Shown: positions 18,950 through 27,625, numbered from the stretch's first letter. The stretch: DNA of 64,000 nt from Pasteurella skyensis (GCF_013377295.1 NZ_CP016180.1:1240001-1304000); one strand, 5' to 3'. Made by a program: numbers and translations. Notes: generated from the sequence alone by a model not told the origin.

Positions 18950-20269
18950 TTATTTTACCTCTGGTATAATATCTAATTCTAAGTCTTTAGGAAGAATTAA
19001 ATTGAGTGAAAGTGCTAATACTGCGCCAACTGTAATACCAGAACCAAAAATTTCTTTAAAGAATGCAGGTAATTTACCTAATAACTCTGGTCGAGTAGTC
19101 ACCGCTAATCCACCACCAATAGCAATCGCAATAATTAAACCATTACGGCTAGTGCGTTCTACATTGTTAAGCATTTGAATACCTGCAGCAATAATCATTG
19201 CAAACATAATAATTCCCGCCCCACCTAATACAGGAAGAGGAATAGAAACAATTAACGCTCCAAATACAGGGAAAAGTCCTGCTAATACTAATAATACGCC
19301 TGTTAATGCCACAACATAACGACTGGCAACCCCTGTTAAGGTGATTAAACCGATATTTTGTGAAAAGGTTGAAAAAGGTGTGGTAGACATAATAGCAGCC
19401 AGTGCAGAGCCTAACCCTTCTGCTAAAATGCCTTGTTTAAATTGTTGTGGTGTCACTTCTGTTTTGGTTGCATCACCTAATGCAAGAAAATTACCACTGG
19501 ACTCCACAATGGTCACCAAATAGGCAATACTCATTCCGATAATACCAGAAATAGGGAAAGATAACCCAAAATGGAGAGGCTGGGGTATAGCAAAAAATTG
19601 AGCAGATTTTACCCCTGAGAAATCCACCCAACCTAAACAGAGAGCAGTAATATAGCCAATCATCATACCAATCACAATGGCTGCTGCAGAAAAAATACCT
19701 CGTCCCCATTGCACCAATGTCACAACAATAACTAATACAAAGGTTGCCATCATCAAGTTTTTGGGTTCAGCGTAATTAGGATCACCGACTTGAGCACCAG
19801 CAAACCAATCTACGGCAACTGGAATTAAGCTAAGTCCAATCATCATTACGACTGTCCCCGTTACCACAGGTGGAAATAATTTACGAATATGTGGCATAAA
19901 GAAACTACCAATGATCATTACTAAAGAAGCAACAAGTGATGAACCTAAAATCCCACCAACACCAGCATCACTAAAGCCAATCGCTAATGCAGCCGCCACA
20001 AAAGTAAAACTTGTTCCCATTACAGCGGGTAAACGTATACCAATGTGTCCTATTCCTCGACATTGTATGATAGTGACAATACCAGAAACCAATAAGGCGG
20101 CATTCACTAATACAATAGTATCTTCCGTCGATAATTTCAGTACATTACCGATAACCAAAGGAACTGCAACAATTCCACCAATAGCGGCAAGTAAATGCTG
20201 CAGAGCCAGTAATAAACTCAACCCTATAGGTGGTTTGTCTTCAATCGCATAAAATAATTTACTGTTCAT
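18950..20269 (-). CDS. NCS2-family purine permease (UacT/PbuX-like)
   Basis: A 439-residue inner-membrane nucleobase:cation symporter of the NCS2 family with about 12-14 hydrophobic segments. Visible family features are QHLLAAIGGIVAVPLV at the N-terminus, LPAVMGTSFTF, and VESSGNFLALGDA in the substrate region. The last resembles xanthine/uric acid carriers rather than the HIGD motif of uracil permeases. The exact substrate (xanthine, urate or guanine) cannot be set from sequence. A perfect PurR operator overlaps its promoter, supporting a purine role. It is divergent from nagK. Confidence 0.85.
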   Translation of the reverse strand: MNSKLFYAIEDKPPIGLSLLLALQHLLAAIGGIVAVPLVIGNVLKLSTEDTIVLVNAALLVSGIVTIIQCRGIGHIGIRLPAVMGTSFTFVAAALAIGFSDAGVGGILGSSLVASLVMIIGSFFMPHIRKLFPPVVTGTVVMMIGLSLIPVAVDWFAGAQVGDPNYAEPKNLMMATFVLVIVVTLVQWGRGIFSAAAIVIGMMIGYITALCLGWVDFSGVKSAQFFAIPQPLHFGLSFPISGIIGMSIAYLVTIVESSGNFLALGDATKTEVTPQQFKQGILAEGLGSALAAIMSTTPFSTFSQNIGLITLTGVASRYVVALTGVLLVLAGLFPVFGALIVSIPLPVLGGAGIIMFAMIIAAGIQMLNNVERTSRNGLIIAIAIGGGLAVTTRPELLGKLPAFFKEIFGSGITVGAVLALSLNLILPKDLELDIIPEVK

Positions 20270-20313
20270 AAATTTTCCTTAAAAAGTGTGAGATAAAGTA
20301 AAGAATCGTGTAA

Positions 20314-20342
20314 ATTATATCTAACGCAAACGTTTGCGTAAA
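20314..20342 (-). promoter_or_regulatory. Promoter of the purine permease gene, overlapped by the PurR operator
   Basis: On the minus strand TTTACG (20337-20342), a 17-base spacer and TATAAT (20314-20319) form a good sigma-70 promoter 45 bases from the start codon. The PurR box covers most of the -35 element and the spacer, placing it to block RNA polymerase. Confidence 0.8.
20324..20339. promoter_or_regulatory. PurR operator
   Basis: ACGCAAACGTTTGCGT is a perfect 16-base palindrome and equals the known PurR box consensus. It lies in the divergent region between the purine permease and nagK, nearer the permease promoter. purR itself is not in the window. Confidence 0.92.
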
Positions 20343-20414
20343 TATTTTTTTCACTATTTTTAGATAATTTCTTATATAATTCCTCCATAAAAATATTAAC
20401 AAGGAGAATTAAGA

Positions 20415-21341
20415 ATGACCTATTATTACGGATTAGATATTGGCGGTACAAAAATTGAGCTTGCTGTATTTAATGAGCAACTTGATAAACTCTATTCTGA
20501 ACGCACACCCACTCCTCAAACTAGCTATGAAGATTGGTTAGATACCATTAAAACCCTTGTGCTTAACGCAGATAAAAAATTCAATACTAAAGGAATGGTT
20601 GGATTAGGTTTACCAGGTTTTGTTAATCACGAAACAGGTATTGCTGAAATTACCAATATTCGAGTGGCAGATAATAAACCTATTTTAAAAGATCTCAGTA
20701 AATGTTTAGAGCGTGAAGTGAAAGCTGAAAATGATGCCAACTGCTTTGCTCTTTCAGAAGCGTGGGATAAAGAAAATCAACAATATTCCACAGTATTAGG
20801 CTTAATTATCGGCACTGGTTTTGGTGGCGGTTTGATTTTTGATGGCAAAGTGCATTCAGGCAGAATTGGTATGGCTGGAGAAGTAGGTCATCAACAATTA
20901 AATTATCACGCTTTACAATTATTAGGTTGGGATAACGCCCCTATTTTTGACTGTGGCTGTGGCAATAAAGCGTGTTTAGATACTTATATTTCAGGACGTG
21001 GTTTTGAAATGTTATATAACGAGTTAGAGGGTGAGGGCTTATCCGCCAAAACCATTATCGAAAACTTTTATAATCAACAACCACAAGCGGTACGATTTGT
21101 TGAAAAATATGTAAAATTAATGGCAATTTGTATTAGCAATCTGATTACGGTATTAGATCCTGATATGATTGTTTTTGGTGGTGGTTTATCTAATTTTGAT
21201 TATATTTATGAAGCTCTACCAAAAGCATTACCGCCTTATTTAATGCGTTCTGCAAAAGTGCCTGTGATTAAAAAAGCAATTCACGGTGACTCGGGTGGTT
21301 CACGTGGTGCAGCTGCTCTTTTCTTAAAAAAAGACGACTAG
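20415..21341 (+). CDS. nagK: N-acetyl-D-glucosamine kinase (ROK family)
   Basis: The enzyme phosphorylates recycled N-acetylglucosamine to GlcNAc-6-phosphate, feeding murein recycling. The 308-residue product has the phosphate loop [10 protein letters not shown] (residues 6-15), the catalytic END motif (106-108) and the ROK zinc site with His159 and the CGCGNKAC cysteines at 180, 182 and 187. AAGGAG lies 8 bases before the ATG. gloB follows after 9 bases, so the two likely form an operon. Other ROK sugar kinases are possible but the length and motifs fit NagK best. Confidence 0.88.
   Translation: MTYYYGLDIGGTKIELAVFNEQLDKLYSERTPTPQTSYEDWLDTIKTLVLNADKKFNTKGMVGLGLPGFVNHETGIAEITNIRVADNKPILKDLSKCLEREVKAENDANCFALSEAWDKENQQYSTVLGLIIGTGFGGGLIFDGKVHSGRIGMAGEVGHQQLNYHALQLLGWDNAPIFDCGCGNKACLDTYISGRGFEMLYNELEGEGLSAKTIIENFYNQQPQAVRFVEKYVKLMAICISNLITVLDPDMIVFGGGLSNFDYIYEALPKALPPYLMRSAKVPVIKKAIHGDSGGSRGAAALFLKKDD
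21083..21091 (+). other. DNA uptake signal inside nagK
   Basis: Exact ACAAGCGGT within the coding sequence of nagK, with CGATTT following, an intragenic uptake signal. Confidence 0.75.
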
Positions 21342-21350
21342 GAAAATAAA

Positions 21351-22055
21351 ATGAAAGTGACCCCTATTCCTGTATTATCCGATAATTATATTTGGTTAAT
21401 TCAAAAAACGGATAAAGTGATCATTGTCGATCCCTCACAAGCAGTCACTTTATTAGATTTTTTTGCAAAAAATCAGTTACAACCTACCGCTATATTATTA
21501 ACACACAATCACGCTGATCATACTGGTGGGGTTGCCGAATTAGTGGAACATTATCCTCATTTAACTGTTTATGGTTCTGCAGAACTTTCTCAATTTACCA
21601 CTAAAATTGTTGAACATAATCAACAGTTTGAATGCTTAGGTTGTCAAATTCAAGTGATTGACAGTGCAGGACATACAGCACAACATATTAGCTATCTGGT
21701 TGATGAAAAATACCTTTTCTGTGGTGACTCACTGTTTTCAGCAGGTTGTGGACGTGTATTTACAGGGGATTATGTTGCACAATTTAACACTCTGCAACGC
21801 TTTCGATTATTAGCCGATAATGTAAAAATCTACCCTGCTCACGAATATACTTATAGCAATCTTCAATTTGTGGAAAGTGTTCACCCCAACAATCAGGCTG
21901 TACAACAATATAAACAGCAAGTTGAAAAACTACGCTCTCAAAACAAACCAACACTCCCCTCTTCTATTACCTTAGAAAAAGAAATTAATCCTTTTTTGAT
22001 AGCTAATTCGTTAGAGGAATTTATTGAATTAAGGAAAGGGAAGGATTGTTTTTGA
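21351..22055 (+). CDS. gloB: Hydroxyacylglutathione hydrolase (glyoxalase II)
   Basis: The enzyme hydrolyses S-D-lactoylglutathione to lactate and glutathione in methylglyoxal detoxification. The metallo-beta-lactamase motif THNHADH is at residues 51-57, followed by GHTAQHISY, FCGDSLFSAGCGR and YPAHEYTYSN, which supply the second metal site. At 234 residues it is slightly short of E. coli GloB (251), but all metal ligands are present. It lies 9 bases after nagK. Accessory DNA begins directly downstream. Confidence 0.93.
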   Translation: MKVTPIPVLSDNYIWLIQKTDKVIIVDPSQAVTLLDFFAKNQLQPTAILLTHNHADHTGGVAELVEHYPHLTVYGSAELSQFTTKIVEHNQQFECLGCQIQVIDSAGHTAQHISYLVDEKYLFCGDSLFSAGCGRVFTGDYVAQFNTLQRFRLLADNVKIYPAHEYTYSNLQFVESVHPNNQAVQQYKQQVEKLRSQNKPTLPSSITLEKEINPFLIANSLEEFIELRKGKDCF

Positions 22056-22083
22056 TGGTTACTGTTAAAAAATATATTTCTCA

Positions 22084-22123
22084 TTGACAACAATAAAACA
22101 AAAACTTATTATCTAATGATTAG
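22084..22123 (+). promoter_or_regulatory. Promoter and candidate operator of the toxin-antitoxin operon
   Basis: TTGACA (22084-22089), a 17-base spacer and TATTAT (22107-22112) make a near-consensus sigma-70 promoter. An inverted repeat CTAAT-G-ATTAG (22113-22123) overlaps the start region and could be the binding site of the HTH antitoxin (inference). Confidence 0.7.
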
Positions 22124-22142
22124 AAAAATAAAGAGATAGCAA

Positions 22143-22406
22143 ATGAATGAATTGCTGTGGACAGTAAAAGCAACTAAACAACTTTTAAAAATTGATAGTC
22201 GTTATATTAAGCCTATTAAAGATAGTGTTGCTACTCTTGTGAATTTCCCAGATGTCAATCTTGATATTAAGAAGTTAAAAGGTTCGCAGTCTCAATATAG
22301 AATACGAGTAGGTAAATATCGTATTGTTTTTGAAGTGATCAACGATGAGCCTAGAATTATTAGTATTCAGGCTATTAAACGTAGAAGCGAACAAACATAC
22401 AATTAA
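22143..22406 (+). CDS. RelE/ParE-family toxin
   Basis: An 87-residue basic protein of the RelE/ParE fold: an N-terminal W-x-V-x-x-T strand, two helices, then the KLKGSQSQYRIRVGKYRIVFEV core typical of RelE-like ribosome-dependent mRNA interferases. It is the first gene of a two-gene unit, with the antitoxin starting 9 bases after its stop. The toxin-first order is as in higBA. Whether it cleaves mRNA or targets gyrase cannot be read from sequence. Confidence 0.85.
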   Translation: MNELLWTVKATKQLLKIDSRYIKPIKDSVATLVNFPDVNLDIKKLKGSQSQYRIRVGKYRIVFEVINDEPRIISIQAIKRRSEQTYN

Positions 22407-22415
22407 GGAACAATT

Positions 22416-22805
22416 ATGAGCTTACAGATTATCTACGATCAACAAGGTAAAGAACTTTTTGTTGTAGTTCCTGTTGATGAGTATAAAGCACTGCAGCAAT
22501 ATAAGGCAATCGCTACACTTGATGATAATGAAGACAATTGGGAAGAAGTTTATGTTCAACCAAGTGATAATGATAATGAAACGATTCCACATCAAGTTAT
22601 TGATATTATGCTTGAACAAGATATTAGCTTATTGGCTTCTTGGCGTATTTATCGTGGTTTGTCTCAATATGATGTTGCTAAAAAAACAGGTTTAACACAA
22701 TCTTCTATTTCTCAAGCTGAGAAAAAAGGATCTACACCTCAACTTAAAACCTGTAAGCGTTTAGCTGTTATTTATCAATGTGATCCTAAGCAACTTGTTT
22801 TATAA
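22416..22805 (+). CDS. XRE-family antitoxin with an extra N-terminal domain
   Basis: A 129-residue protein whose last ~60 residues are a Cro/C1-type helix-turn-helix (SQYDVAKKTGLTQSSISQAEKK). The first ~25 residues resemble the dimerisation strand and helix of Phd/YefM antitoxins (LFVVVPVDEYKALQQYK), joined by an acidic linker. It follows the RelE-like toxin by 9 bases with AAGGAA as ribosome-binding site. It probably neutralises the toxin and represses the operon. The HTH recognition suggests HigA-like function. An insertion sequence begins 15 bases after its stop. Confidence 0.83.
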   Translation: MSLQIIYDQQGKELFVVVPVDEYKALQQYKAIATLDDNEDNWEEVYVQPSDNDNETIPHQVIDIMLEQDISLLASWRIYRGLSQYDVAKKTGLTQSSISQAEKKGSTPQLKTCKRLAVIYQCDPKQLVL

Positions 22806-22820
22806 ATATTAGAATTTTGT

Positions 22821-23922
22821 GGCATAAAGGACAAAAGTAATGCTATTTTTTAGTAGTACTTGAGTAAAGGACAAAAATAATGCTAATAAACAGGCTAAAT
22901 AATATACTTTTATTTAGCCTATTTTTTTATAATTTAACACCCTAAAATCTCATCTATTAATTTCATTTTTTGCTTCAACTTTAAACCATTATGACACCTT
23001 AATTTTTGCTTTAAATGAGCAAAACTCCCTTCAATTTTATTCGAGGTATTTGGGATATTTAAGGTTGGATATTTTTGGTAAGTAAACAGATAAGATAGAT
23101 TAGTTTTTAAGCTTCTAAAAGCACTTCTTAAACGTCTATGTGTATAGTGAGATTTGCCTGTTTCAGGATTTAGAGTACATTCATTATAATAGTCTTCATA
23201 CTCATCAAACCATTGTTCTAGAAAGTCCTTAAATTGTATTTCTGTTACTTGAGTAAGCAAATTAGTAATTAGCCATAAATCCTTTACAGTAGGTTGTTTA
23301 GAGCGTTTTGAAAGGTATCTTTGAATTATCTTAACTTGATGAAATTGACAAAATTGAACGGGATAAAATGACAGGCTTTTTATTAAACCTCGACGACCAT
23401 CGCAAACAATACCTTTAATAATAAATCCTTGTAGTAATAGTTCATCAATCCCCTTTAAATACAAATAGTTATTTTCATTTTTAACATAGTATTTTAGTAG
23501 ATTTTCACCTGTATAAGCATCTGTAAATAACATTACCCCAAAACTCTGTTTAAAGTAAGTTGTGTCAATAATAAGAACTACACTTCTTGATGTTTTGTTT
23601 GATACTTTTATTTGATGAGATTTTAGCTTCCTTTGAATAGTTTTGGAGCTGTAATTATACTTTTGAGCAAGCTGTTTATAGGTTTGTTTTCCATAAACAT
23701 AATCATTCCAAATTTGGTCTATTTTAGGCTTGTTTTTATAGATGAATTGGTAATTACAAGAGTTGCATTTATAGCGTTGTTTTCCTTGTTTATAACCATA
23801 TTTTTGAAGTTTTTTACTATTGCATTTTTCACATTTTTTTAAATTCATTCAAAAAAGTCGCTTAAAGCCTTATTGTATAAGGTTTCAAACGACTTTTTAC
23901 CATTCTTTTTGTCCTTTATGCC
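22821..23922 (-). mobile_element. Insertion sequence, 1102 bp, with 16-bp inverted ends
   Basis: Ends are perfect inverted repeats of GGCATAAAGGACAAAA (22821-22836 and 23907-23922), enclosing a single transposase gene. A second copy of the subterminal part, AAAGGACAAAA plus TAATGCT, lies just inside the left end at about 22866-22883, giving a direct repeat of the putative transposase binding site. No convincing target-site duplication is visible: the left flank ends ATTTTGT and the right begins GAATCTA. Confidence 0.88.
22934..23848 (-). CDS. DDE transposase with N-terminal zinc ribbon (IS256-like variant)
   Basis: The 304-residue protein begins with a zinc ribbon (CEKCNSKKL, then CNSCNY), followed by a helix-turn-helix region (TYKQLAQKYNYSSKTIQRKL). 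A DDE core follows with candidate catalytic residues in LIIDTTYF, VCDGRRG and NKIEGSFAHLK. This matches the zinc-binding variant group often named as IS256-like in databases. The family name is from recollection and not tested. The frame is intact, so the element may be active. Confidence 0.85.
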   Translation of the reverse strand: MNLKKCEKCNSKKLQKYGYKQGKQRYKCNSCNYQFIYKNKPKIDQIWNDYVYGKQTYKQLAQKYNYSSKTIQRKLKSHQIKVSNKTSRSVVLIIDTTYFKQSFGVMLFTDAYTGENLLKYYVKNENNYLYLKGIDELLLQGFIIKGIVCDGRRGLIKSLSFYPVQFCQFHQVKIIQRYLSKRSKQPTVKDLWLITNLLTQVTEIQFKDFLEQWFDEYEDYYNECTLNPETGKSHYTHRRLRSAFRSLKTNLSYLFTYQKYPTLNIPNTSNKIEGSFAHLKQKLRCHNGLKLKQKMKLIDEILGC

Positions 23923-23968
23923 GAATCTAATATTGTATTGAAAAAGTGAAAGGTAATCCCCATATATT

Positions 23969-24000
23969 TCTAGTAACTTTTAATAATAAAAGTTACTAGA
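23969..24000. promoter_or_regulatory. Perfect 14-bp palindrome before an orphan gene
   Basis: Arms at 23969-23982 and 23987-24000 (TCTAGTAACTTTTA and its complement) surround ATAA. It ends 25 bases before the ATG of the next gene and has no following T run. It is more likely an operator or a leader hairpin than a terminator. Confidence 0.65.
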
Positions 24001-24025
24001 AAGTAATAGTAGAGGAGTAAAAATT

Positions 24026-24376
24026 ATGAGTTTTGAATTTAAAGTATCTGACTTGAAAGAGGAATATTTAGATACAACGACACCTGGAGATAATCCGGAT
24101 AAAAAAAGTCTAGATAGTAAATTATTTAATCGCAACGAATCTTATGAAGTTGCTACGATGATTAATAATGTTTTACATAAATTAGATGAAAATACACCGC
24201 CTAATTTAACACCGGGATATATTGTGAGTTTTCTTTCTAAACAAAAACTCTTGAAAGAAATCGGAAATAAATTAGAAGATGTAATCAAAGATGAATTACC
24301 AGATGATGTTAGAAGTTCTGAAAAAGTTGCTGATTTCTTATATAAGAAAGCTGTAGTCTTCTATGAGAACAAATAA
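24026..24376 (+). CDS. Hypothetical protein, 116 residues
   Basis: I do not recognise this family. The product is acidic, predicted mostly helical, cytoplasmic (no signal peptide or membrane segment), and contains few aromatic residues and no cysteine. The start is well supported by GAGGAG 8 bases upstream, and a terminator follows the stop. It stands alone, flanked by the insertion sequence and a phage-like remnant, with a perfect palindrome in its leader. The context suggests accessory or prophage-derived origin. An antitoxin or regulator role would be a guess. Confidence 0.7.
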   Translation: MSFEFKVSDLKEEYLDTTTPGDNPDKKSLDSKLFNRNESYEVATMINNVLHKLDENTPPNLTPGYIVSFLSKQKLLKEIGNKLEDVIKDELPDDVRSSEKVADFLYKKAVVFYENK

Positions 24377-24396
24377 AAATATTGACAATATGTTAA

Positions 24397-24423
24397 AAGA
24401 CCACATTAAGTGGTCTTATTTTT
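24397..24423 (+). terminator. Terminator of the 116-residue gene
   Basis: An 8-base stem AAGACCAC/GTGGTCTT with loop ATTAA, followed by ATTTTTAT. Confidence 0.8.
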
Positions 24424-24492
24424 ATAAAAATTTGCAAATCACCCCAACAAATCAACCATGCCCCTAATATACATAATATGTTGATTTTCTGA

Positions 24493-24840
24493 TTATATGT
24501 AATCTTTGGCTTTTGTTAGGATTTGTTTGAGTGGCATATCCATATTGTAAAGGTAATAGCCGCTGATTGTTAGGTCTATTTTGTCGCCTGGGAGGAATTT
24601 GGTGCGCATTTCGTGCGCTTGGAGTGAATGTTGGTAGAGCCTTGTGATAATTTCGATTGCCGTTTCGTCAATCGGTGGAGTATTTTTGATTTGTATTTTT
24701 TGGTCTGCTGTTTCTTTGTCTAAAAGATCTACCACCCAATGTTTAAATTCTTTGGCTTTTTTGCTGTGGCTTAACATGCCGATAAGGTAGCAATCACGCA
24801 ACGAGAAGATGCGGACTTTTATTTGCCACACAATCACCAT
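24493..24840 (-). pseudogene. Phage antirepressor (BRO-N-like) fragment
   Basis: The 115-residue frame contains RIFSLRDCYLIGMLSHSKKAKEFKHWV, which resembles the second half of the BRO-N/antirepressor N-terminal domain found in phage regulators. The usual first half is missing, and no ribosome-binding site precedes the ATG. Upstream, a different frame reads GRLEQDPNAKW and then a stop, suggesting a frameshifted or fused remnant. It is likely a prophage relic next to the insertion sequence. A functional short protein cannot be excluded. Confidence 0.45.
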
Positions 24841-24992
24841 TTTGCATTTGGGTCTTGCTCTAAGCGACCGATATAATTATTTTATTCATTTTCAGTGTAA
24901 TGGACATTTTTAACGGTATAAAAAATTAATATCGTAGATTATGCTGAAAAAGTGAAATACAATCAAATGTTGTGAAACACTTTGAAATGAAA

Positions 24993-25014
24993 AAAGCCCT
25001 ATAAATAGGGCTTT
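24993..25014 (-). terminator. Terminator of guaA
   Basis: A 9-base stem AAAGCCCTA/TAGGGCTTT with a 4-base loop, followed on the minus strand by TTTTC. It is 37 bases downstream of the guaA stop. Confidence 0.88.
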
Positions 25015-25050
25015 AGAGTTGTTTTTGAAATGTTGTAAAATAGTGAAAAA

Positions 25051-26622
25051 TCACTCCCACTCAATCGTCGCAGGTGGTTTTCCGCTAATATCATAAACCA
25101 CACGAGAAATTCCATCTACTTCATTGATAATACGGTTCGATACTTTACCTAATAAGTCATAAGGTAAATGTGCCCAGTGAGCAGTCATAAAATCAATGGT
25201 TTCTACGGCACGTAGTGAGACCACCCAATCATATTTACGTCCATCACCCATTACGCCTACGGATTTTACAGGTAAGAATACAGTAAAGGCTTGGCTGACT
25301 TTGTAGTACCAATCGGCGTTGTGTAGTTCTTCGATAAAAATAGCGTCTGCCTTGCGGAGTAAATCGCAATATTCTTTTTTCACTTCACCTAAAACACGCA
25401 CTCCTAAACCTGGTCCAGGGAATGGATGGCGGTTGAGCATTTGAGCAGGTAGACCTAAGGCTAAGCCGATTTTTCGTACTTCGTCCTTAAACAGTTCTCG
25501 TAGTGGTTCAACTAAGCCGAGTTTCATATAATCAGGTAATCCGCCAACATTGTGATGAGATTTGATTACGTGAGCTTTACCGGTTTTACTTGCGGCAGAT
25601 TCGATCACATCAGGGTAAATCGTGCCCTGTGCAAGCCATTTTACATTACTGTGTTTATGTGATTCTTCATCAAAGACTTCAACAAACACATTACCAATAA
25701 TTTTGCGTTTCGCCTCTGGTTCATCAACACCTGCAAGGCGATCTAAGAAACGTTTTTCAGCATCAACTTTAACGATATTTAAACCAAATTTATCGCCAAA
25801 CATTTCCATAACTTGCTCAGCTTCGTTTAAGCGTAATAAGCCGTTATCTACAAAAACACAGTGTAATTTTTTACCGATTGCACGGTGCAGCAGTAACGCC
25901 ACCACCGATGAATCTACGCCACCTGATAAACCTAAAATAACTTCATCATCACCCACTTGTGCTTTAACACGAGCAACGGCATCTTCAATAATATTTTCCG
26001 CTGTCCATTTGGTTTCACAGTCACAAATATTAACCACAAAATTAGTTAATAATTGTAAACCTTGTTTAGTGTGAGTTACTTCTGGGTGGAACTGTACACC
26101 GTAGAATTGACGGTTTTCATCCGACATCGCAGCAATAGGGCAAGTTGGGGTTAAACCTGTCACTTGGAAACCTTGTGGTAATTTTGTTACTTTGTCGCCG
26201 TGACTCATCCATACATCAAGTTGAGGATTTGAAGCGGTAAGATTATCATTTAATTTTGCAAATAATTGATCTTGTACTTTTAACTCTACCTGAGCATAAC
26301 CAAATTCACGGTGTTCCGATCCTTCTGTTAATCCTCCCAATTGCATTGCCATTGTTTGCATTCCATAACAAATACCAAGCACTGGCACACCTGCATTAAA
26401 TACATATTCAGGTGCTCGAGGGCTACCTTGCTCTGTGGTGCTTTCAGGCCCCCCAGAAAGAATAATCCCTGTTGGATTAAATTCACGAATTTGAGCTTCA
26501 CTCACGTCCCAAGCCCAAAGCTCACAATACACCCCAATTTCACGCACACGACGTGCGATAAGTTGGGTATATTGCGATCCAAAATCTAAAATTAAAATTT
26601 TATGGTTGTGTATGTTGTTCAT
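25051..26622 (-). CDS. guaA: GMP synthase (glutamine-hydrolysing)
   Basis: The enzyme aminates XMP to GMP using glutamine and ATP. The 523-residue product has the class I amidotransferase with nucleophile Cys85 in GICYGMQ and the HPE triad segment (FHPEVTHT). An ATP pyrophosphatase domain follows, with GLSGGVDSS at about 233, and a C-terminal dimerisation domain ending ATIEWE. It lies at the end of a cluster starting with guaB, with two unknown genes between. The gap to the upstream gene is only 8 bases, so cotranscription is likely. Confidence 0.97.
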   Translation of the reverse strand: MNNIHNHKILILDFGSQYTQLIARRVREIGVYCELWAWDVSEAQIREFNPTGIILSGGPESTTEQGSPRAPEYVFNAGVPVLGICYGMQTMAMQLGGLTEGSEHREFGYAQVELKVQDQLFAKLNDNLTASNPQLDVWMSHGDKVTKLPQGFQVTGLTPTCPIAAMSDENRQFYGVQFHPEVTHTKQGLQLLTNFVVNICDCETKWTAENIIEDAVARVKAQVGDDEVILGLSGGVDSSVVALLLHRAIGKKLHCVFVDNGLLRLNEAEQVMEMFGDKFGLNIVKVDAEKRFLDRLAGVDEPEAKRKIIGNVFVEVFDEESHKHSNVKWLAQGTIYPDVIESAASKTGKAHVIKSHHNVGGLPDYMKLGLVEPLRELFKDEVRKIGLALGLPAQMLNRHPFPGPGLGVRVLGEVKKEYCDLLRKADAIFIEELHNADWYYKVSQAFTVFLPVKSVGVMGDGRKYDWVVSLRAVETIDFMTAHWAHLPYDLLGKVSNRIINEVDGISRVVYDISGKPPATIEWE

Positions 26623-26630
26623 TTTATTCT

Positions 26631-27356
26631 CTATTTTCCTTTAAAAATTGATCTTATCCAAGATAGAAGTTTATTTCCTTGTGATTGTTTTAATTGTTGT
26701 TCAAGATACTCTAATTTTTTAGCTGATTGAATAACAATTCTTTTATCTTCATTAATATTATCTAGAGCTATATTAAATCCTAATAATTTCTCTGAAAGTT
26801 CGTGCATCATACAACAAACAAGTAAATCACCACGAATTTCTTCATTTTCTACTGAATAGATTTTCATATAATAGGGTTCATAATCTGGGTCAGGATTATT
26901 TGTTTCTGTTGGTAATTCAGAATATATGGGTTCATCATCTGAATTCATATCAATATAATGATAAGTAGCATTCAAATATTTTCCTTCAAAATCAAGAGGT
27001 TTTCCAATAAAAATAGGTTCTAGATCTTCCTCCCCATCTCTAAATACACTACGAATATTTTTACCATTTTCAAAAATAGCATAACCAAAAGAATCTGAAA
27101 AATCATATTGAAGAAATAACCAAGTATATGTAGGCTTAAAATTATTTTTTTCAAAAAACTCTTCTAAAATATGCGGCTCTGGTAAGATTTTCCATAATAA
27201 ATCAATACCATTAACTATTACATAATCTTTTTTTCTGAAAATTACTATTTCATATCCTAATGGATTTTCGTCATTAATGAATGATGTTACTAGATTTTTT
27301 AATTCATCATCAGATCCTTTAAAAGGAAAAACCATTGTATTAACTCTTGATCCCAT
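26631..27356 (-). CDS. Hypothetical protein, 241 residues, between guaB and guaA
   Basis: I do not recognise this family. The product is acidic and soluble, rich in aromatic residues, without signal peptide or membrane segments. It has an Asp/Glu/Pro-rich stretch at about 140-165 ([20 protein letters not shown]) and a short basic tail. AGAGGAT precedes the ATG at about 5 bases. It starts 36 bases after the 61-residue gene and ends 8 bases before guaA, implying one transcript. A link to guanine nucleotide synthesis is only suggested by position. Confidence 0.75.
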   Translation of the reverse strand: MGSRVNTMVFPFKGSDDELKNLVTSFINDENPLGYEIVIFRKKDYVIVNGIDLLWKILPEPHILEEFFEKNNFKPTYTWLFLQYDFSDSFGYAIFENGKNIRSVFRDGEEDLEPIFIGKPLDFEGKYLNATYHYIDMNSDDEPIYSELPTETNNPDPDYEPYYMKIYSVENEEIRGDLLVCCMMHELSEKLLGFNIALDNINEDKRIVIQSAKKLEYLEQQLKQSQGNKLLSWIRSIFKGK

Positions 27357-27392
27357 AAGTATCCTCTAATATTTTATTGCTTATAAAAATTG

Positions 27393-27578
27393 TTATTCAT
27401 CCTCTAATCCATAATCTACAAAAGGAATAGGGCGATTAGCTTTACAGCGTGGCGGAATATCTAATTCAATATCAGCGACACGAGGATCTGCATTAGCAAA
27501 CCATTCATAAGCGGTTTGTTTTTTATTTTGTATTTCTTCTGAGTTCTCTAAATTTTGATTTAGATCTTTATCTGTCAT
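27393..27578 (-). CDS. Hypothetical protein, 61 residues
   Basis: A short acidic frame with no recognised family. It has an N-terminal polar helix and a conserved-looking C-terminal half (AYEWFANADPRVADIELD, then PFVDYGLEDE). GAGGG lies before the ATG and a 9-base hairpin stands in its leader. It lies between guaB and the 241-residue gene on the same strand, with a 36-base gap to the latter, so it may be functionally paired with it. Coding status rests on start context and gene arrangement. Confidence 0.6.
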   Translation of the reverse strand: MTDKDLNQNLENSEEIQNKKQTAYEWFANADPRVADIELDIPPRCKANRPIPFVDYGLEDE

Positions 27579-27597
27579 AAATATAAAACCCTCTTTT

Positions 27598-27625
27598 ATG
27601 GCTACATCTTCAACATTGTAGCCAT
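27598..27625 (-). promoter_or_regulatory. Hairpin in the leader of the 61-residue gene
   Basis: Perfect 9-base arms ATGGCTACA/TGTAGCCAT (27598-27606 and 27617-27625) close a 10-base loop, ending 19 bases before the start codon. There is no T run on the minus strand, so it is not a typical terminator. It could control readthrough from guaB or translation. Confidence 0.5.
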
